Shown in pieces: positions 59,551 to 64,000 of a stretch of 64,000 bases of DNA. The DNA is taken from the NCBI RefSeq assembly GCF_032362555.1, contig NC_083536.1, forward strand, positions 2,108,001 to 2,172,000, written 5' to 3'. Under the pieces are notes generated by a model. It had not been told where the DNA came from. It saw only the letters and a program-made list of their open reading frames with translations, and ran no database searches. The DNA comes from Amyelois transitella. Taxonomy: Eukaryota > Arthropoda > Insecta > Lepidoptera > Pyralidae. The position numbers were made by a program, and so were the translations under genes. Each line of letters begins with the position of its first letter. The stretch's first letter is position 1.

Positions 59551-60597
59551 ATGTCTGGAAAGATTGAGAGTAACTTAGATCGATTGCCTTCATTTTTGGT
59601 CCAATTCTCCGATATGGGAAGTGTTCGGAGGCGATTTGAAACGGCCATTTTTGATTTATACGAACTAGAATTACAAAAACAACCGAAGGCAAAATTAAAT
59701 AATCGTGAACTCGAAACTTTCGACGAGATGTACAATGCGTGTCAATTAATCGTAAATAAATACAAGACAGATAAATCCTCAGTAGATTATTCAGTAAAAA
59801 AGGATTTAGTGGTTCCAGCATTACCTAAAATACAATTATTTCAATTTGACGGTCAAATTGAAAATTGGACAACCTTTTATGACACGTTTGTATCATTAGT
59901 TCATAACCGAAACTTTACTGACATCGATAAATTTCATTATTTACTGTCATGCGTTAAAGGTTCAGCTTTAAATATAGTTAAACAACTACCTATTACATCT
60001 GCTAATTACGCGGTAGTTTGGCAAAGTTTAATCGACAAATATCACGATAACAGAACTCTGGCGTGTAGGTACTTTGATAAAATTCTTAACTTTACGCCGC
60101 TCACTAGAGACACGACGGCTAATCTCACATTATTTATTGAAACTTTTGACCATTCATTAAAGGCTATTCAAGCGTTAAATATAAAAAACCTGAATGATTT
60201 TTTAATTTGTCATTTAGCATTACAAAGAGAACGAGTTCAAAATCGTAACAATCGTAATAATAATAACTCTAATATAAACATGACTTGTCCACATTGTAAT
60301 CAAAGTCATATGATATATCGATGTGACCAATTTCGTAAATTGTCCGTCGATGATCGCAAGGACCGTATCCGTTCATTGAAGCTCTGCACTAATTGTCTTA
60401 AACCCGATCATGAGTCTAATTTGTGCAAAAGTACAATGACTTGCGGAGTGTGTGCTTCGTCGCATCATTATTTATTGCATCAAGATACAGGTAAAGCGGA
60501 ACGTACAATCGCAGCGGCCGTGCCGCCAAGTACTTCGTCCGCGCAACCGTCTCCGTCACACACACTTGCCAAGCGCTCGTTTCTTCTCACTCCGTGA
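59551..60597 (+). CDS. BEL2 gag
   Basis: 348 residues: Bel/Pao capsid region (PALPKIQLFQFDGQIENWTT, FHYLLSCVKGSALNIVKQLP, SLIDKYHDNRTLACRYFDKI), Asn/Arg-rich linker, then Cys/His knuckles (CPHCNQSHMIYRC, CTNCLKPDHESNLC, CGVCASSHHYLLH) at about 245-305. It ends at TGA 60,595 and overlaps the next frame by four bases. Start ATG 59,551 is seven bases right of the retroposon edge, so the natural leader is disrupted. It looks intact. Confidence 0.83.
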   Translation: MSGKIESNLDRLPSFLVQFSDMGSVRRRFETAIFDLYELELQKQPKAKLNNRELETFDEMYNACQLIVNKYKTDKSSVDYSVKKDLVVPALPKIQLFQFDGQIENWTTFYDTFVSLVHNRNFTDIDKFHYLLSCVKGSALNIVKQLPITSANYAVVWQSLIDKYHDNRTLACRYFDKILNFTPLTRDTTANLTLFIETFDHSLKAIQALNIKNLNDFLICHLALQRERVQNRNNRNNNNSNINMTCPHCNQSHMIYRCDQFRKLSVDDRKDRIRSLKLCTNCLKPDHESNLCKSTMTCGVCASSHHYLLHQDTGKAERTIAAAVPPSTSSAQPSPSHTLAKRSFLLTP

Positions 60598-61010
60598 GTG
60601 ACCGAACGATTCATCACGCACTACATTGTGTAGATGAAAATAAATACGGGGTAGTGTTAGGAACTACACTTACGCACATCACTGATATTGATGGGCAATA
60701 TCAAAACTGCCGTGCAGTCTTAGATTCCGGAGCTCAAAGTTCATTCATCACTACAGAGTGCGCTCAGAGGTTAGTTTTGCCGCGTAAAAGATGCCCATTT
60801 ACTATTAATGGTTTAGGCGGGAACATAGTGAAAAATCAAGGGATGATTTCATGCACAATAAAACCAAAACATTCAGACGGTCCTACATTTAACGTCAACT
60901 TAATCGTAGTATCCAAGGTCTCATCTGATATGCCTAATGTCAATTTTCCTAAACATGTAATTAATGAATATAATTCCTATCAACTAGCAGACACATTTTT
61001 TTTCTCATTC
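60594..61010 (+). pseudogene. BEL2 protease, truncated
   Basis: Begins ATGA-overlapping gag and reads CVDENKYGVVLGTTLTHITD, CRAVLDSGAQSSFITTECAQ (DSG protease motif) and SSDMPNVNFPKHVINE. Bel/Pao identity is clear, but RT and the rest are missing; the reading ends where the A/T-rich tail of LINE L6 starts at about 61,010-61,040. Confidence 0.82.
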
Positions 61011-61040
61011 TACAAAAAATCGCGAATTGATATTTTATAA

Positions 61041-62475
61041 ATAAAAAATAAAAATAAAATCCATTTATTTCAGGCTACTGATAGGCCCATAATACAAGAG
61101 AAAATACAAAATCATCCATATTCACATTAAAATCAATCAAGTAATGTACTCCATTTTAAATCAAATTAATTCACTAGCATAAAAATTTCATTTAGTCAAA
61201 ATAAATTAATTCATTATACTCGTAATACGTCAAACATCAATTATTATCAAATTTCATTAATTACATTTACAAATGTCAAATAGGTACAAATAAACAAATA
61301 CGCTCACAAGTTCCTTTGAAACGGTGGACAGGGTACATGTCTGTCACAGCAGTGCTGAATGTATGGACAGTCCCATCTACTTGCTATCATTTTCAGCACA
61401 GCATTAGGGCTATCCCGCGCCCTGCGCACCAGGGATGCCGCACGCTTGCGCATTGTAGCGTGAAAGCAATCTATGTGTGCGTTAGCAAACATTCCTGATG
61501 CGCTACAGACGCGAGGCAGCCCCAACACTGCCCTAAAAGCGTTGTTGAACTGAACACGAAGAGCGCTGAAGACCTTTTGCGAGTATACAGCCCACAGGCC
61601 ACATGTATAGAGCGAGGTGCAATAAGCTCGGAATAGCGTTATTTTCACCTCAACTGAACACCGCGCGAACCTACGGGCCAGCATGTTCGCCCGTCTCGAC
61701 AGCGCCCTCCGCTCCCGCTCAATGTCAGCATGGTCCCTGAGGCTGGCCGTGACTATATGCCCTAAATAGGTGAACTGATTCACTCTCTTCAAAGATACAC
61801 CATTGAGATAAACTGAAGGGATTTTCAATGGGCACTTGGCGCTGGAAGACTCAAACACCATGTACTTACTTTTTAAAACATTGTATTTTAATCCATGGCC
61901 ATCGACATATTCCTCACAGATCTGCATGAGTTTCCTCAGACCGCAAATCGACGCGCTCAGCAAAACCATGTCATCTGCGTAGCTGAGATTGTTGACACAG
62001 ACATTATCAATGTGACAGCCGATGTACTGGCTGCTGAGCGCGACGATCAGCGCATCCATATAAAGATTAAAGAGAGAGGTAGAAGTTACCCCCCCCCCCC
62101 CCTGCCTCACACCGCATTCCAGCCTATAGGGCTCCGACATAGCCCCCGCCCATCTGACGCTGTTGACCTGGTGCGTATACCAATACTTGAAAATGATTAT
62201 AAGTTCTTGTGGTAGGTTTATGCTCTCTAATTTCTTCCACAAGATGTCGTACGCTACCAAATCGAAAGCCTTTGTCAAGTCAAGGAAACAGGCATAAACG
62301 GGAGTTTTTCTAGCCGTGTAGTGTCTGACGGTATGCTTTAAACATAATACTGCACTTTCAGTGGACAACTTAGGTCTGAAACCAAACTGGTTATCGTGTA
62401 CCTAGTTTCATGCGTTTGTTCAACTGGTAATCGAGCAATCCGTCAAACACCCTGGCTATTACTGTAGCTTCCCTT
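61041..62475 (-). mobile_element. LINE L6, 5' truncated
   Basis: Minus-strand LINE, tail region at about 61,030-61,070 (element strand AATAAATGG then (ATTTT)n), ~240-bp 3' UTR and an RT frame from 62,480 leftwards with one frame change at about 62,400. Clade uncertain (Rex1/CR1-like in style). Confidence 0.78.
61304..62390 (-). pseudogene. L6 reverse transcriptase
   Basis: RT from the QFGFRPKLSTESAVLCL block: YACFLDLTKAFDLVAYD (Asp), LECGVRQGGGG then VTSTSLFNLYMDA, NLSYADDMVLLSA (YADD), HGLKYNVLKSKYMVFE, FTYLGHIVTASLRDHADIER, ERRALSRRANMLARRFARCS. The C-terminus ends at 61,304. A run of 14 G on the coding strand (62,089-62,102) falls in the GVRQGG..V motif and adds two Gly without breaking the frame. 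The 5' side is cut and shifted, so it is inactive. Confidence 0.83.
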
Positions 62476-63960
62476 TCTGTCTAAAATCCTCGAAGCATCT
62501 GTCTTTAATCAGTTTTTAAAACACTTGATTGACAACAATCTTCTCAATCGATATCAGTCTGGTTTTAGGCCCGGACACAGTACAACTACTGCACTGCTTC
62601 GTGTTACTGATGACATAAGAAAGGGGATGGAAAACCAAAAAGTTACCATATTGGTGTTAATTGATTTTAGTAACGCGTTTAATACTGTCGATATTGATAT
62701 TTTATTAACTATTCTAACCCGTTGCAACGTATCCCCTTCGGTGATTGATTGGTTCTCGAGTTGTCTTCGCGGTCGTCGGCAGCGGGTTCGCAACGGTGCG
62801 GAGACATCCGACTGGTGTGATCTGAAAGCCGGCGTACCGCAAGGCGGCATTTTATCTCCTATCCTTTTTTCTATTTTTATTAATCTTCTCTCGTCTCATA
62901 TAACATGCTCTTATCATTTTTATGCAGATGACTTGCAGCTTTATACACATACTAATATAGACGACATAGATAGTTCAATTTCCATATTAAATCACAATTT
63001 AAACACTATACTAGGGTGGTCTAAAAACTTTGGGATTCATGTTAATGTAAAAAAGTGTCAGGCGGTTGTAGTGGGAAGTGCCTATCAAATAAATAATTTA
63101 GACCTCAATAGTACGCCGCCTCTGATGTTCGACAGCACTCCGATACCTTTTAGTCCGACTGTCAAAGACCTCGGTCTTCTTATTGATTCAAACCTTTGCT
63201 GGAACCCATATGTCGTTGAGCTCAGTCGAAAGGTCTACGGGTCCCTACATTACCTGCAACGTCTTAAACATTTTCTTCCCATCAAAACTAAGGTAATGCT
63301 GGCGCAAGCACTTGTTATACCCATTATTGATTATGCTGATGTGTGTTGTTTGGATCTAACTGAAGGACAACTTAATAAGCTTGAACGTCTTCTCAATAAC
63401 TGCATCAGATTTATTTTCTGTCTTCGTAAGTATGACCATGTCTCTGAATTCCGTTCTCAGCTTAAGTGGCTGCCCATCCGACAACGTAGGAATCTTCATA
63501 TTCTTTGTTAACTTTATAATATTCTTAATAATCCCCTAGCTCCAGATTATCTTAGATCCGAATTTCAACTTTTAAGTTCCACCCATGAAAGAATCCTACG
63601 TTCCTCTAACAGGTTGACCCTTGCAACACCTTTTCACCGTACAGGTTTCTATTCAAATTCTTTCGCTGCTACAGCTGTCAGACTTTGGAATGCACTTCCC
63701 GATTCCGTTCAAGCTTCTCTGAGCCGCGCCAGTTTTAAGTCGCACGTGGTCCAGTTGTTTCTGACCCAGTCATGAGAGAGTAAATAATCTCTGTATGTAA
63801 TCTGCTGCAAATATATATGTATATATATATTTATATACGTATGTATGTGTAGTGTAGTTTATGGGTATATATATGTATATATTAAGTATAGGTTTATAGT
63901 ATAAATGGTATAGTAAGTATGTTTATTATAAATTTTTATTATCACCCACACAAAGGTTCT
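62476..63960 (+). mobile_element. Jockey-like LINE L7, 5' truncated
   Basis: Plus-strand LINE of the same type as L5. It begins inside RT (LSKILEASVFNQFLKH), next to L6 head to head. The 3' end, from about 63,780, is A+T-rich with TATATGTATATATA repeats; the exact end is not fixed. Confidence 0.8.
62485..63775 (+). pseudogene. L7 reverse transcriptase
   Basis: RT blocks: RYQSGFRPGHSTTTALLRV, TILVLIDFSNAFNTVDID (Asp), KAGVPQGGILSPILFSIFIN, HFYADDLQLYTH (YADD), TVKDLGLLIDSNLCWNPYV, PIIDYADVCCLDLTEGQL, NNCIRFIFCLRKYDHVSEFR. A TAA at 63,509 follows RRNLHILC; the same phase continues (LYNILNNPLAPDYLRSEFQL, TAVRLWNALPDSVQA) to TGA 63,772. Confidence 0.86.
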
Positions 63961-64000
63961 CTGCTTAACCCAATGGTAGACTGTTAGATAATGCTATTAG
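63776..64000. other. L7 3' UTR and right margin
   Basis: A+T-rich with TATATATGTATATA runs; no gene supported. Confidence 0.5.

Noticed and set aside
1..64000. tRNA, rRNA, microRNA-like host genes
   Set aside because: No tRNA box pattern or rRNA signature could be recognised by reading; only LINE hairpins stood out.

Overview
The window looks like repeat-dense chromosomal DNA of a moth or butterfly (Lepidoptera). The evidence is family recognition, not a database search: a (GTAT)n-tailed SINE with an RTE-type LINE sharing its 3' tail, Bel/Pao and errantivirus-like Ty3/Gypsy elements, several CR1/Jockey-type LINEs, a piggyBac derivative, Tc1 and pogo-like relics, and A+T-rich spacers. I see no complete host gene and no tRNA, rRNA or CRISPR. 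The only coding signal not clearly part of a known element is a pair of convergent first exons at 25.18-25.73 kb (a THAP zinc finger on the minus strand; a possible YqaJ-family N-terminus on the plus strand).

Left part (0-6.3 kb): a decayed minus-strand LINE (L0) carrying a SINE, a GC-rich tandem-repeat block, a composite retroposon and a broken Gypsy integrase.

Nest A (6.3-24.9 kb): a minus-strand LINE (L1) is cut in three. An RTE LINE (RTE1, 11-bp target duplication) sits in its 3' part and is itself split by a 975-bp piggyBac derivative in a TTAA site. A Bel/Pao element (BEL1, 5-bp duplication GTCAG, LTRs identical except for two bases in an A-run) sits in the L1 reverse transcriptase. 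BEL1 is split at RNase H by a CR1-like LINE (L2) with an unusual 840-base open frame between ORF1 and ORF2.

Nest B (27.9-58.3 kb): an old minus-strand Gypsy (gypsy3) is opened twice. Gypsy2 (29,026-47,685, 282-283-bp LTRs) carries a TA-flanked DNA transposon with repeated TTGCCCA motifs, a LINE (L4) that carries another LINE (L3), and a third LINE (L5). A SINE (12-bp target duplication) carries gypsy4 (47,890-57,646; 4-bp duplication, primer-binding site, polypurine tract, env), whose env is split by a second RTE copy (RTE2, 13-bp duplication). Nesting reaches four levels on both arms.

Right end (58.3-64 kb): the 5' part of a second Bel/Pao element (BEL2) and the 3' parts of two LINEs, L6 (minus) and L7 (plus). 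The genes cooperate only within each element: gag, protease, RT, RNase H and integrase for LTR elements; ORF1 plus endonuclease-RT for LINEs; and apparent LINE help in trans for the SINE.
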